Shown here piece by piece: positions 26,401-34,636 of a stretch of DNA of 64,000 bases. The translations under genes and the position numbers were made by a program. Origin of the DNA: Bugulina stolonifera (taxonomy: Eukaryota > Bryozoa > Gymnolaemata > Cheilostomatida > Bugulidae); contig OW285193.1 in NCBI GenBank assembly GCA_935421135.1, positions 4,585,996 to 4,649,995 of the forward strand, given 5' to 3'. A model generated the notes under the pieces. The model ran no database searches and was not told the origin of the DNA. It saw nothing but the letters and a program-made list of their open reading frames with translations. Within the stretch, counting starts at the first letter, position 1, and the number at the start of each line of letters is the position of its first letter.

Positions 26401-29400
26401 GTACATACAGCTATCTTGTCAATTTATGAAATGGTAGAAAAAACTTAAATTTACATGTACATGTAGATCTAATGCAAACGTGTAACTAATACAGTGACAC
26501 AGACAATAAAATAGTGCCAAGCAGTATCATTGATTTCTCCTAATTAATAAAATAAAATATTGCAATCTAAACAATGTTCAGTTATTTAGGCAAGTGACTA
26601 CTGTAAGGTGAAATTCGGCTTCTTGGGAGTTACAAACAGAAACAAACAATAGTTACTAAAAACCAACACATACTTTGATTAGAAAATGGCAGTCATCCTC
26701 CATCAATGTCATTTTCAAGCTTTCTCTGTAGTGTGACATAGTTTCGTATGTTATGCCTTTGTTAATGATGATAAGAATCAAATCCACCCAATCCTTTTTC
26801 TCAGCCAAGTCGTCCTTCAACAGACTCTGAAAGTTTCGATCACTGCAGAACGTTAAAGCCTCAGCGGACTCGGACTCAGACTTCTGTTTCAACCTACAGA
26901 AATAATTTGGCTATCTACACATTACTCTACACTTCGCTTACTCAGAAACCGATACATGGATAAGATTTTTTTTATTGGACATATCCATTTCAAAAATAAA
27001 CTTTTTACAAGAAAAACATAACTAAATCAGCTCGATTCTTTTTGCACATTTCATCATGCAACATCTCAGCTATGCAAACCCAGAAACAAAACCGAATTTT
27101 CTCTGTTTGTATTTACATGTATGTTCTCTAGCACATTTTCCAAAGGCATGGGGAGATGAATCATACGTGTAATTACGCGTACATATTATAGTTTGAAAGA
27201 ACTAGACAGGTGCTTTTGGGATTTTTTATTCATTAATCATAATATATTCAAGCTATATGAATTATTCCAATAATGCCATTTGTTTGAATCCCAGCAGAAA
27301 AACACTTTCTTTTACATGGTGGCAACTTTGTTGGCATACAATTACTATCAATGTCGAACAACCTACTAATGACTACATGCAACGACAGCGAGGCAATACG
27401 TATGACGTTATAACAGGATGTAGAGATTTTGAGCTTGCTCCTGTCCTACAAAACTACGTAACTCTTCGACAAACTTTGAAACTACTCTTAACTGAAACTG
27501 GTAAGTTGCTAAAGTTCTTCATTACTGCACCTAGCTGAACTATACAGAGTATGTAGGCTTGCTTATCTACATTACTGCACCTAGCTGAACTATACAGAGT
27601 ATGTAGGCTTGCTTATTTGTACATGCATATGTACAAGAAGATAGCATCAAGAAGATAGCACTAGTGCCAAGTGCATAAGATTGTACATAATCATAAGATA
27701 ATCATAAGATAAGATATACGTGTACATCTGAAGTACTGTAATGTTTTTGAGTATAGTTACATACGAGTGCCGATAGGACACTGGTATGGGAAGGGCTTGG
27801 TAGGTGGTAGAGGCCGACCAAGTAACCTTCTGCTCATTACATAAAAGAGTGAACAGTTATTACATGTAGGTGCTCTTATTATTGTATATCTGACGTAGGC
27901 CGATGCCGAGACTCATTGAAAAGCTCAGGACCGACGTAGGTCATGTAGACTTTATACTCCAGAGGAGTGCAATGAAAGATCTGGTATTCTAAGAGCTTAG
28001 GCCCGACGCTAGATTCATGTAGAATCCGGGATCGTCCTAAGTCGTAGAAGTGGTGTAGAGATATGCTTAAACGAGGATGGGGATGAACTCGAGCCGTATG
28101 AATCTATGGATCCGCCGGTGGAGTTACACGCCTACAAGAGAAAGCCTCTATAGGTTTGAGTTAGGAGATGTTGCTTTATTAGAGCGCAATCAACAACTGA
28201 TTTAATACAGAAAATGTGCTGCCTTATATACTAGTTCTATTTCCGGCCAAAAAAGGCCGACAAGGTATCGGCCGGCCGATAAGGTATTGGGTCCGGAACT
28301 GATGCAACAACATGGATGGTTTCGCCCGACGCCGGCCACAAAAAGGGTCGGCCTTGGCACAAAAAGTTCTTACAATAATCCAAAACATAAAGTATATAAG
28401 TATGAGCCTTTTCCAAAGCATCGGCCCTAAATGATACTCACAGTACATGGCAAAAAACTCTATTTAATATAATCAGGCAAGAGAAGATAATTGCTAGCAA
28501 TATGTGGGAAAAACCAAGTTGTAATTCCAATAGTCTGATTGACAGGTAATAATAGTAAAGCACACAATAGCAGTTGATTATATATATATACATGTATATG
28601 GTATACACATGCATGAATATAATTGCATGAGATAAGACCCATGCATGAATGGATATGAATAAGTATGTAACGCATAATAATGTCAGCATACAATGTCAAT
28701 GTTGTGAGGTTGGCCCAGGGAGGCCATTGCCACGGAGGCTGTTTCACCACAGTATGATGCTGCTGTGATATTCCTGAACATACACAATGCACATGTATTT
28801 AAAAAGTTATCATTCGTTGCACGCAATCAAATAGCAATAAGGCCTTTAGTCTCTTCTGGGTTGGGGTGTGGGTAGGTAGGAGGGTGTCCACGGCAATAGT
28901 TGATCTCACTGGAGGTAGACCCGCTGACAATACACTGTACTGATTCAGCGTAACACTACCTTATTACCTGGACCTTTGCCAGACAAGGGCGGCTATTTGT
29001 GAAGACCGGGTGGTCTATACAAGCAGGCACTTGTGTGACACAAGTTCAGTGGCAATCAGAACAAGGGGCTATTATGAAGGCAAGAAATAAGTACATGTAC
29101 AAGTCCTACTAGTCCTATATATAATCAGTCCATGTGTATGACATTGTATTGCAGAGATGAATGGGCCTGTGGCCTGTACCTTAGGTAAACAGCATATACT
29201 TGTATATAATAAGTTCCCCTAATAAGGGAAAATACATGTACATCACCGGGACAAGACGACAAGACGTAAAACCCTTTGATATCACTGAGAATGAAACCAT
29301 TAAGTTCATTACTCTGGGTTGAGCAGGTTGTAATAAACAAATGAGCATAAAGAATTGTCTACTCAATGCTGTATATAGCACACACATCGATTCTATACTA

Positions 29401-30018
29401 TAGAATCTATAGTATTAATAACATACAATAGCACCACAGAGTCACAGTAGATTTACTAGGCTCTACTTCTACTATGGCCTTATTGTGTTATTATATATTA
29501 TCAATACTAATAATGTACATGTACAACTTCCTTATTACTAACTAGCAAATACAATTATGCTATGGAATAGCAAGAACATTTACAATAGACTATGAACTTA
29601 TGTGATGGGATTGTCCTGTGCCCTAAGGCTATTACATATCATCATACAATGTGTGGGATACACACTAAGCCGAGTGCTATTAAACACATGTATGCTGTTA
29701 CTAGCAGTAGACACGTGCTAAATGAAATACTACTTACAGACCAAATCCAACTGGCCTTGGTTCCGTGCTATGGGCCTTCCCTCCACGGGAATTGCTATGA
29801 CCTCTAAAACCTCCTCTTCCATTACTATGACCTCTAAAACCTCCTCTTCCTTGACTCTGACTTCCTCTGTTTTGTCGCCAATTGCTACCATCTATTCCTT
29901 GACTCTCGATGGAAGAGTTGTTATACTCACGTTTACCTTGACCTCGGCCACTTCCTCTTCCCCGACCACTTCGACCTCTTCCACGACTGCTTTTCTGATC
30001 ATCTCTTGAAGCATTCAT
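202..30018 (-). CDS. ZNFX1-like: ZNFX1-like RNA helicase gene, 29 exons, 3' end outside the window
   Basis: A spliced gene for an NFX1-type zinc finger-containing protein 1 homologue. I joined 29 exons by AG/GT borders and reading phase; every junction keeps the frame and gives 4887 nt (1629 codons) with no stop. Order: RGG-rich start, ARM-like region, superfamily 1 helicase with motifs I to VI, then NFX1-type zinc fingers. Vertebrate ZNFX1 is about 1900 residues, so most of it is here. The last visible exon (202-372) ends at a good donor, so the gene runs past base 1. The ATG at 30018 is the first in frame; an AG 15 nt before it (30035-30036) suggests a 5'UTR intron. ZNFX1 homologues bind RNA, sense viral RNA in vertebrates and act in small-RNA inheritance in nematodes; that role here is inferred from the family. 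Weak spots are the donors of exon 14 (GTTGGA) and exons 3 and 27 (GTTTGT). Exon coordinates are in the next four entries. Confidence 0.92.
2795..3062. mobile_element. Fold-back MITE, copy 1
   Basis: Left end AAAAAGACAGTTCGAAACAGGAC and right end GTCCTGTATCGAACTGTCTTTT are imperfect inverse copies around an AT-rich core. It lies between exons 25 and 26 of the ZNFX1-like gene. Confidence 0.65.
3755..3990 (+). mobile_element. Diverged SINE/LINE tail-like element
   Basis: Contains CACCATTAACAGTC and GTGTTAGGAAAAGCATCC, close to the tail of the SINE at 31243-31404. The rest (GGCCAGCACTGGCAC and surroundings) is unassigned. It lies between exons 24 and 25 of the ZNFX1-like gene. Confidence 0.5.
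4625..4912. mobile_element. Fold-back MITE, copy 2
   Basis: Ends TGTTCGAAAAAGACAGTT and GAACTGTTTTTTCGAAGTG, the same terminal sequence as copy 1 with a different core. It lies between exons 23 and 24. Confidence 0.6.
5861..21693 (-). CDS. ZNFX1-like exons 9-21: UPF1-like superfamily 1 helicase core
   Basis: Exons at 21583-21693, 21189-21350, 20037-20170, 19630-19816, 17210-17314, 11276-11401, 10572-10749, 10069-10179, 9552-9742, 8370-8588, 7313-7424, 6728-6870 and 5861-6019. Motif I (Walker A) GPPGTGKT opens exon 9; motif Ia [11 protein letters not shown] is in exon 10; motif [12 protein letters not shown], the ZNFX1 form of the DExx box, is in exon 17; motif [11 protein letters not shown] and motif [11 protein letters not shown] are in exon 18; motif V DNFQGEE spans exons 20 and 21; motif [17 protein letters not shown] is in exon 21. 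All catalytic signatures are present, so the ATPase should be active if expressed. Acidic linkers in exons 13-15 separate the two RecA halves. Intron 13 (11402-17209) hosts the pol-less LTR element and intron 12 the LINE. Confidence 0.9.
7176..7240 (-). repeat. Dispersed repeat, copy B
   Basis: Partner of 63145-63200, between exons 19 and 20 of the ZNFX1-like gene. Confidence 0.6.
7690..8155 (+). pseudogene. C-terminal fragment of a non-LTR retrotransposon polyprotein
   Basis: Two frames carry the typical end of endonuclease-reverse transcriptases: [34 protein letters not shown], broken near 7914, then [21 protein letters not shown] and [16 protein letters not shown]. No RT core is present. 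It lies in intron 18 of the ZNFX1-like gene on the opposite strand. Confidence 0.75.
8873..9099. repeat. 25-bp minisatellite, nine units
   Basis: Units of TTGTGACAGGTGCTCTATGT plus GCACA with scattered single-base changes. It lies in intron 17 of the ZNFX1-like gene. The small frames over it are artefacts of the repeat. Confidence 0.9.
11164..11250. mobile_element. Minimal 87-bp copy of the same hAT-type MITE
   Basis: Begins CAGAGATGTCTGCAAG and ends GACATCTCTG, and shares the TTAACTCAAGTGAGAGTC-like end with the 600-bp copy. The flanking 8 bp (GTTCTAGT and GTATGACT) are no longer identical. It ends 25 bp from the donor of ZNFX1-like exon 14. Confidence 0.75.
11570..12232 (+). repeat. 5' LTR of the pol-less element
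   Basis: 663 bp, TG...CA ends. It contains a TATA-like TATATAAA near 11907 and a polyadenylation signal AATAAA near 11959, in the order expected for U3-R-U5. Confidence 0.9.
12233..12252 (+). promoter_or_regulatory. Putative tRNA primer binding site
   Basis: Two bases after the 5' LTR the sequence reads TGGTGGCAGCAGTGGGA, starting with the TGG that pairs with a tRNA CCA end. I cannot assign the tRNA. Confidence 0.65.
12567..16016 (+). CDS. 1149-residue gag-like protein of the pol-less LTR element
   Basis: One uninterrupted ORF from a true ATG fills the element. Residues about 1-170 look like a Ty3/gypsy-type capsid domain ([42 protein letters not shown]). Residues about 211-370 hold five repeats around [10 protein letters not shown] spaced about 35 residues apart. 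A long Ser/Thr/Pro-rich region follows. Residues about 802-850 contain CAKCG...HIWQH and then YCRCG...LGHH, like paired C2H2 zinc modules in place of the usual CCHC knuckle. The C-terminal 80 residues look helical. There is no DTG/DSG protease site, no YxDD box and no integrase triad. At 1149 residues it is two to three times a normal Gag. Packaging of its own RNA by this protein is inferred, not shown. Confidence 0.8.
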   Translation: MDRIRNLLQQVMYQAEQDLKTLSYNGQEDVELFIEDFTAMAERCNWNDRARLIRLRAALHGPAQECGRPRSVEEIFSRLRAQYGLSAREARWKLSTLEQPAHTSLRDYAALIRRLMATAFEGAPPASFEEWAVEKFCLTVHDHGLRWYYTWLQPDDMEEALETGAAFLKNEDGRTSPPKQQEELPADLPRKALHTLLQKCQEADDGPTVTPEPVPVDDPIPTVADTDNNLGEGGLNHNGCPQRPTDISRPVPVDEPIPTGAQQGEGGPHHNGRPQRPTDTSEPVPVDEPIPTEAKPKESGPNHHGRPQRPTDTPEPVLVEEPIPTKPKDKSSRSKRKIPRITSPSHSRPTASTTPVTVDEPIPTRPKPGKKRLHSKPDTTEVTTDHPPRLKGRLTSPAQSDQTSQGKPDLSSIQKDQQDLATSRPDTNQQLIPSKTQYTPTDDLSCVELPDTTVQVRGLRIDTEQTVLDQTEELPLNRSKNVQVSIARHDSEDAKYRVADLHDIIPTTEIQSILPAVQIQRAESTLTEFSIAEQVQPKIQIAELWKSHEADKKQSKATIAVFPRLFDESNKENVPEALPTIEPIAHPSASINTTAHRRVVLSRPALHRSTCIPTCGNLCTLRVTGEATNSTRILSHSHVDETATPSSMDHSNQPVFTAEGKQISVLPVGNKSELEEQPTPVELAGMNSLSLPTRHRPVGTEEDSPVHFHRREHELEGGGYTPNKLCIVDASPVRKTLTLDGTPPPTPPSVTSTLKQATIKLHKLTDKLPIESSQHSGATKPWISTFTQQARDDLARRSQPNLKCAKCGLSGTLKRLNIHIWQHFARFYCRCGRSSVSRDALGHHFSRRSSICGKRLFLTDGPSYGALMEWWGVKDPPPFLPCRPTMDGQSGTNKPVYLPSTSSARKRPPKRRHSPSPSPERTPDSAPSDATSSSSSSPTTPAGPSPWRPSTSAVSITAPGRRGRLPSWKTRPAPRKSMPAAQPGTLYEGSPPKVSCAASCTASPVLLIEPLQSRPTLEVSPHCSPHIPARDLLRAAPDSPAVQFPPPASPVLTQPNATRPASPDPSFMPQLAELKPRIHYLASCQQVGDTLRQHLEPLYTREIALRGLANQHLDHPQQLQLIQADLDIVSRESTLYRTLLNLTLETPMT
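16017..16029 (+). promoter_or_regulatory. Putative polypurine tract of the pol-less element
   Basis: The purine-rich stretch GTGAGGGGG directly precedes the 3' LTR, the position of the plus-strand primer in LTR elements. Confidence 0.6.
16030..16692 (+). repeat. 3' LTR of the pol-less element
   Basis: Second 663-bp copy, five substitutions from the 5' LTR. The same TATA-like and AATAAA signals are kept. It is followed by the ATAA target duplication. Confidence 0.9.
17425..19290 (-). mobile_element. 5'-truncated jockey/CR1-like LINE, split by a hAT MITE
   Basis: Minus-strand reading gives RT fragments in more than one frame: [31 protein letters not shown], a degraded YADD box (CAADTN), KFLGITLD and a C-terminal segment ([23 protein letters not shown]). 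The 3' end shows AATAAACGCACT followed by an A run near 17423. A 600-bp hAT-type insertion (17795-18394) interrupts the C-terminal coding part. The LINE lies in intron 12 of the ZNFX1-like gene, same strand, and is inactive. Confidence 0.8.
17795..18394. mobile_element. hAT-type MITE, 600 bp, with 8-bp target duplication
   Basis: Termini CAGAGATG...CATCTCTG form a short inverted repeat, and GTCATCAG is repeated perfectly on both sides (17787-17794 and 18395-18402). The interior is AT-rich with repeated ACTCAAGTT/ACTCGAG-like pieces and no transposase. The 8-bp duplication is the hAT hallmark. It sits inside the LINE coding region. Confidence 0.85.
20163..20277 (-). repeat. 62-bp tandem duplication over the ZNFX1-like exon 11 acceptor
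   Basis: AACCATGTCTGCAATATAGATG occurs at 20163 and again at 20225 with the following about 45 bp conserved. On the minus strand this doubles the acceptor TTGCAG|ACATGG; the copy nearer the known exon (acceptor at 20171-20172) is the one in phase. Confidence 0.85.
20530..20685 (+). mobile_element. tRNA-derived SINE, CTCAAA-tail family, copy 1
   Basis: Box A GCTGGTATAGTGG (20539) and box B GGGTTCAAACCCC (20600) lie 50 bp apart; the body ends CCCTGGCTGCTCAAAGATGAATTC. It lies in intron 10 of the ZNFX1-like gene. Confidence 0.75.
21878..26893 (-). CDS. ZNFX1-like exons 2-8: ARM-like N-terminal region and pre-helicase segment
   Basis: Exons at 26674-26893, 25792-26072, 25420-25556, 24042-24252, 23543-23691, 22624-22804 and 21878-22086, all joining in phase. 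The first four match the plus-strand paralogue exon for exon; exon 4 (137 nt) and exon 5 (211 nt) have the same length in both. Shared motifs include [27 protein letters not shown], the charged EIERKEKE helix and [18 protein letters not shown], as in the ARM-type N-terminal region known in ZNFX1. Exons 6-8 carry the linker into the helicase, ending in a segment with [14 protein letters not shown] and FVVIQG that places motif Q-like residues just before the Walker A exon. Intron 5 next to exon 5 contains tandem copies of the exon's own start. Confidence 0.88.
24221..24437 (-). repeat. 37-bp tandem repeat copying the start of ZNFX1-like exon 5
   Basis: Six units with exact 37-bp spacing (CATATGCT cores at 24247, 24284, 24321, 24358 and 24395; a variant at 24432). 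The first unit is the real exon 5 start with its acceptor; the next four each keep an AG directly before CATATGA on the minus strand. Confidence 0.9.
25297..25355 (-). mobile_element. Short 3' tail copy of the LINE at 17425
   Basis: The stretch around TTTAGTGCGTTTATTGCTA matches 17432-17470 almost exactly and in the same orientation. It is an extreme 5' truncation in intron 4. Confidence 0.7.
26190..26375. mobile_element. CTCAAA-tail SINE family, inverted-dimer copy
   Basis: Both halves carry the family tail in opposite directions (TTTTTGAGCAGTCAGAGGC at the left, CCTGATTGCTCAAAAATGAA at the right), so the unit folds back on itself. A B-box-like GGGCTCAAGCCCC lies on the minus strand near 26252. 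Confidence 0.65.
27257..27499 (+). other. Unrecognised open frame inside intron 1, exon-like
   Basis: An open plus-strand frame of about 80 residues ends at CTGAAACTG|GTAAGT, a strong donor, with an AG at 27293-27294. I do not recognise the translation (it contains [12 protein letters not shown] and [13 protein letters not shown]). It could be an exon of a nested gene, an old pseudogene piece or chance. Confidence 0.2.
27520..27616. repeat. 50-bp tandem duplication
   Basis: The unit CATTACTGCACCTAGCTGAA and its following 30 bp occurs twice (27520 and 27570), just after a GTAAGT site and 120 bp before the solo LTR. Confidence 0.85.
27737..28442 (-). mobile_element. Solo LTR, related in design to the pol-less element
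   Basis: A 706-bp unit flanked by the 4-bp repeat GTAC (27733-27736 and 28443-28446). Read on the minus strand it starts TGTGAGTATC and ends CATTACA, like the 663-bp LTRs, and contains TATATAAGG and then AATAAA about 55 bases later. It has the same GGCCGAC-rich composition. No partner or interior is present, so it is a recombination remnant. It lies in intron 1 of the minus-strand ZNFX1-like gene, in the same orientation as the gene. Confidence 0.75.
29738..30018 (-). CDS. ZNFX1-like exon 1: RGG/RG-rich N-terminus
   Basis: Coding exon 1 of the minus-strand gene, 281 nt, ending in phase 2 at CT|GTAAGT. It encodes about 93 residues rich in Arg, Gly and Ser with repeated RGR, GRGR and GGFRGHSN motifs, the composition of an RGG box. 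Such regions bind RNA and are arginine-methylation targets in other proteins; that use here is inference. A GTG nine bases upstream is in frame but the ATG at 30018 is the natural start. The plus-strand paralogue has the same exon design, the same phase-2 donor after a Leu codon, and an acceptor-like AG just before its ATG. Confidence 0.85.
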
Positions 30019-31242
30019 GCTATTCACTGACTAACTGTATTACACAGCATGACATAATGTAAACATTTGGTAAATTATTATGCATTACCACACCGCTAGT
30101 TTATCTTTGCCAAATAGTAAATAGCATGATTATGGGATTATGGTGCAATCGCTACTGATAAGATTATACAGTGAATGGATGGACATGTGAACTGGTGCCG
30201 GCAGCAGTCATTGCTGCAGCTCTTAACTGGATCGTACGGGCAAAATAAAATCTATTTAGACATTGATAATACAAACAATGGAAGAAGTGGGGGTGAGCGG
30301 GAGGAAATTGCGAGGATATGATGATAACGTTGTTACATGTAAGTAATATGATGATATCCAGCATTGTATGTTACAGTTTGAGTACTCCACAGTGTTAGCC
30401 TAGTCATAAGTGTGCTCACATAAAATGAAGATCACAGTCGACAGTGTAATTTAATTAAGAATAATAATACATGTACATGTGGACTACTTTAGATTCTTTG
30501 TAAAGTGAATGCAAAGCATTGGGCTAGAAACAACCGGAGTGATATACTAGTAATATGTACATGTAGAAGCATGTGGAGAGAAGTACAAGTGAGACAGGTT
30601 TAGACTACTTAACGTAAGACACCCACCTGCAGCCTGTGTAAGTAGAGCTGATGAGGCATCACTAGCTACTGCTATACAGCATCTGAACAGCATAGCTAGC
30701 TGTGAGTACAAATCTGATTGGCCAGTATTATATCTCATCAGCTTTCTAAAAGGGGAATTCCTGTTGTTGATTTTCCGTTGGTGGATATTTTTCATGTACA
30801 AGCAGGTAGCTGTAACTTACAGTCAACCATGTGTAAGGAATATAATCATAGGTTACACAGTGCATGCATTGTTGTATTCTGATGTAGGTATAATGGTGCT
30901 CACTGTAATCGCCACATGATTTACATGTACATGCAAAAATCAATATCTTTGCCAGTATCAATATTATTACTAAGTCAGAGGCAGCTCTATATTATATAAC
31001 ACATTGATCAAGCAGCAATAGCAATGACAACTGCAGCTGCTGCTATACTAGTAGCTTTTACTGTGTACAGATAGATTGCTGTTTTACTACAGACAGTTAC
31101 ACAGTCATGTAAATAGTAACTTCTGCTGTATGACTAGTGGCTAGTCATAAATAAAAAAACTTGCTTACCAATTTTACTTCCCGCTATTAATCCCAGGTAA
31201 GAAAGCAAAGATCTAAAGAGATCTGCATTTTTTTCTAATTTG

Positions 31243-31404
31243 GGGTGGAGAAGGCACTTCACTAATGGTAAAGTTACTGATGTAGCACAGGAGGCTTATA
31301 AGGTTGGATGCCCTTCCTAACACCACCATTAACCGTTATGGCAATCGAACCTGGGACTCCCACATGAAAGTCCAGAGCCCTTACCACTAGGCCACGGCAG
31401 CTCC
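31243..31404 (-). mobile_element. tRNA-derived SINE with a GGAAGGGCATCC tail
   Basis: On the minus strand: box A TGGCCTAGTGG (31384-31394) and box B GGTTCGATTGC (31341-31351), then GTGTTAGGAAGGGCATCC, a tail core I recognise from SINEs and LINEs of many invertebrates. Confidence 0.75.
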
Positions 31405-32760
31405 ATAGTGACTAGTCATATATACTAGGGTTTAAGCTACCAGATTGAACAAAAATATATACATGTATGTAATGATGGCAGTTAGATCCCATAGAATACC
31501 TCTCACATAGCAGTTACTGTAATTAGATGGAATCTAACAGCTGGAGTTGTCTTCTCTGTTCAAATCCAATATCTCAAATACTACCATTTAGTTTAGCTCA
31601 ATTGGGTAGCTACATAATTCCATGCAATAACTTGGGTGCAGAAAAAAGGAAATTTGAGTTAGTCATTGTTTTTTTAACAAAACTGAAGCAGGAGAAGTTG
31701 TCTTCTCTATATTTTATTGTGTGACAACCCAAGCCCAGCGATGAACAAAGAAATAAGGCTATTCAAACTTCTCCCCTACAGCATCCAACAGTACCTAACA
31801 GTAGCATTCATATACATGTACGTGGGTTTAGTATTTCACATGACTAAAAGGATAGAGTACTAGCTACATTAATTTTAAGGCTATATATATTGCCTGAATT
31901 GTGGTTAGCTTACATAAAAGTAAAAATAAACAGTTAAATTTTGAGTTCAAATAGTTGAGGAGCAAAACAATAATATTAATTAAATTACGTTGAGTTATTA
32001 GTTTTAAGATGTGTAGCTTATAGTGTCAATAATGTAACTGCCAAGGCTATGATAATTGCTAGATTATCAAGAAAGCTGTTTCTACTCAAGTCTTGGTATA
32101 AACAGATAGAACTCAGAGTAGGGAATTCCAAAAGAAATTATAATTCCCATTGGCCATTTACTATGTGATGGAAAAGCTTTCACAGTCATGTCCTTTTGCA
32201 GATGTTCTTATTGACTTAGTGACTAACAGATCCATATTGGAATTTACAATTACGTGCACACGTACACGTATATGTGTACACGTATGTAATAATTAATATA
32301 TAGTACATGTAACTTACAGAGTCCCATATGATTATAGCCACCTACATAATCATAATATACAGTACCAGGTAATTTAGCTCACAGGGCACTTATTGATTGG
32401 CCATTACACAGACTTAGAAAGCCATTCATGTGATGTAATTCCCCTCATTAAACTATTCAGTGTTGGGGAATCCCCATATAGCAATAAAGCCTGTGAGTCA
32501 GTCACACTTCCTTCCCTTTGTTATATTCAGTCACATTATCCAGTACTTTTCTCCTCCAGTGAGTGGAACTAGACTATCATACTGCTGGCTAGATACTGAT
32601 TAAATTATGCCAGCATAATGGTTTGCCCATAGCTCTGCTTAACCCTTCTCCCATTATCCAACTAGCATAGAATTTGACAAGCTGATTGGGGTAAGTTTTA
32701 TACATGTTATTGCATGTACATAGTGGGATGTTATAAGTTTATATTCTGGTTCTGGTAGGC

Positions 32761-32852
32761 TACTAGTACTAGTACTAGTACCAGTACTAATACTAGTACT
32801 AGTACCAGTACTAGTACTAGTACTAGTACCAGTACTAGTACTAGTACTAGTA
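32761..32852. repeat. (TACTAG)n microsatellite
   Basis: About 15 hexanucleotide units with occasional TACCAG variants. Confidence 0.9.
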
Positions 32853-33187
32853 ATCATTATTATTATCTTACTAGTGCTTATTTTGCTTTTACTCAGTACC
32901 TTGTGAGTCAACCTACCCATCTGATTTGTCCTGACTGTTCCACACTTTAACGGTAGCTAATGACAGCGAAGAACCGCTTGTATCATATTCTATTTATGAA
33001 TTAATACTTGCAGTAGAATGTGTGAATGACAGTAGCTTAGTAGGCCTACATATATATTTTTTAGCCTGGGTGCCTAAGGAATGCTCTTCCTACATTATAA
33101 AACTAATAACATAAACATAATAATAACCATGATATACATTGTACATGTATATGATTAAATGCAGTGAATATTTATCTGCATAAAATA

Positions 33188-33271
33188 ATGCTGCCCACAT
33201 GCCTGGGAGCATACATACAATGTACATGAACATGTACATTGTATGTATGCTCCCAGGCATGTGGGCAGCAT
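33188..33271. repeat. Perfect 41-bp inverted repeat with 2-nt centre
   Basis: Arms 33188-33228 and 33231-33271 are exact reverse complements around AA; bases outside no longer pair. The arm starts ATGCTGCCCACATGCC. It can form a long hairpin in RNA or a cruciform in DNA. Confidence 0.9.
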
Positions 33272-33400
33272 ATTATATACAGTACACTTCCTTGTACAGC
33301 TGACAACTTAGGTACACACCGAATGATGTAGTAGAATTGACATTACAGGCTGTGTTATTACATAGTAGTAGTAGTAAACATTCACATACATTTAAGTTTT

Positions 33401-33622
33401 GGTGGCCGAGTGGCCTAGCGCTGGTCACTATGGTCTTGCAGCAATGACGCGAGTTATCTGCAAGGACGTGGGTTCGAGTCCCACCAATGACCTGGAGGTT
33501 TTCATCCCGAAGAAGGTTTTCCCTCAGTGCCATATCGGACTATAATAATATCCAGCTCTAGGAGCCGTAGTGGCCCCTACACTGGCTCTGCTAATGGGCT
33601 GACACGGCTATTATTATTATTC
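33401..33622 (+). mobile_element. tRNA-derived SINE, full-looking copy
   Basis: The head resembles a class II tRNA (Leu/Ser type): box A TGGCCGAGTGG at 33403 and box B GGTTCGAGTCC at 33471. A body with CAGCTCTAGGAGCC follows, and the unit ends in an ATT repeat. It abuts the LINE 3' end tail to tail. Confidence 0.8.
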
Positions 33623-33842
33623 ATGTTGATTTCCTCAGCTCTGCAGCTGGTGGGAATTGGTGTCTGGTTAGAACCCCTAACCTGAGACATCCAACTCTTT
33701 CCTCAGTATAGTTGCCGTTCCTATTATTATTATTATTCATGTTGATTTCTTCAGCCCTGCAGCCGGTGTGAGTTGGTGTCTGGTTAGAACCCCTAACCTG
33801 AGACATCCAACACTTTTCTCAGTATAGTTGCCGTTCCTAGTA
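33613..33842 (-). repeat. Tandemly doubled 3' end of the R2/NeSL-type LINE
   Basis: A unit of about 110-120 bp holding the last codons, the short 3'UTR and an AAT-rich tail occurs twice in a row with few differences. The inner copy ends in an (AAT)n tail before the outer one starts. Confidence 0.75.
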
Positions 33843-34636
33843 GAGCAGAAAATTGAATCCTGTCTACTTCCTTCCGCTGTATATCAATCATCCCCAGATA
33901 TTCTTCTAGCTTCATCACTGCTCCCAGTGCTCCTACGACAACAGGGATCACATTTACAGATGTTTCCCAAAGTCTCTGTAGCTCTCTCGCCAAATCTTGA
34001 TATTTCTCAATCTTTTCTCTTTCCTTCTCTTCTACTCTAGCATCCCCAGGTACTGCGATGTCAATAATCCACGTGTGGTCCATATCCTTGTCTTTCACGA
34101 CGATGTCTGGTCTACGGGCTTGTATCACATGATCAGTCTGAATGTTGAAGTCCCACAAAATCTTTGCTTTGTCATTTTCTGTCACTTTTTCTGTATTATG
34201 TTCATACCAGTTCTTAGCATGCGGAAGTTCATATCTCCTGCACAGATTCCAATGCACTAATTGTGCGACCTTGTCATGTCTCTTTTTATAATCTGTTTGA
34301 GCCATCTTAGAACACTCGCTTAGAATGTGAAAAACTGTTTCATTTCTTTCATTACACATTCTGCACAGAGGTGTTCCAGATTGCTTTTCTATATTCACTT
34401 TTCTCCATCGTGTTGGTAATGCCTGGTCTTGTGCTGCTGTGATCAGTCCTTCGGTCTCTTTTTTCATATATCCATTTTTCATCCACTTATATGTCTTCTT
34501 TCTGTCTGTCTTGTCTGCTATTTTTGTATACTGTCCGTGTAGTGCCTTCTCTTTCCATTCCTTCTCGCTGGTTTCTCTTTGACTGTCCTGGTATTCTCTT
34601 TTCGTTTTCTCCTTCATCAATTTCTTCAAAAATCTA

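Larger units (their letters stand above)
30019..33187. other. Upstream side of the minus-strand ZNFX1-like gene, no gene seen
   Basis: AT-rich intergenic sequence with frequent TACATGTA motifs, the SINE at 31243-31404 and a TACTAG microsatellite. The promoter of the minus-strand gene and its 5'UTR exon should lie here, but I cannot place a start site. Confidence 0.5.

Noticed and set aside
33401..33487. tRNA-Leu/Ser-like sequence
   Set aside because: Boxes A and B are good, but the sequence continues into a SINE body and ATT tail, with a second truncated copy elsewhere; read as a SINE head, not a tRNA gene.
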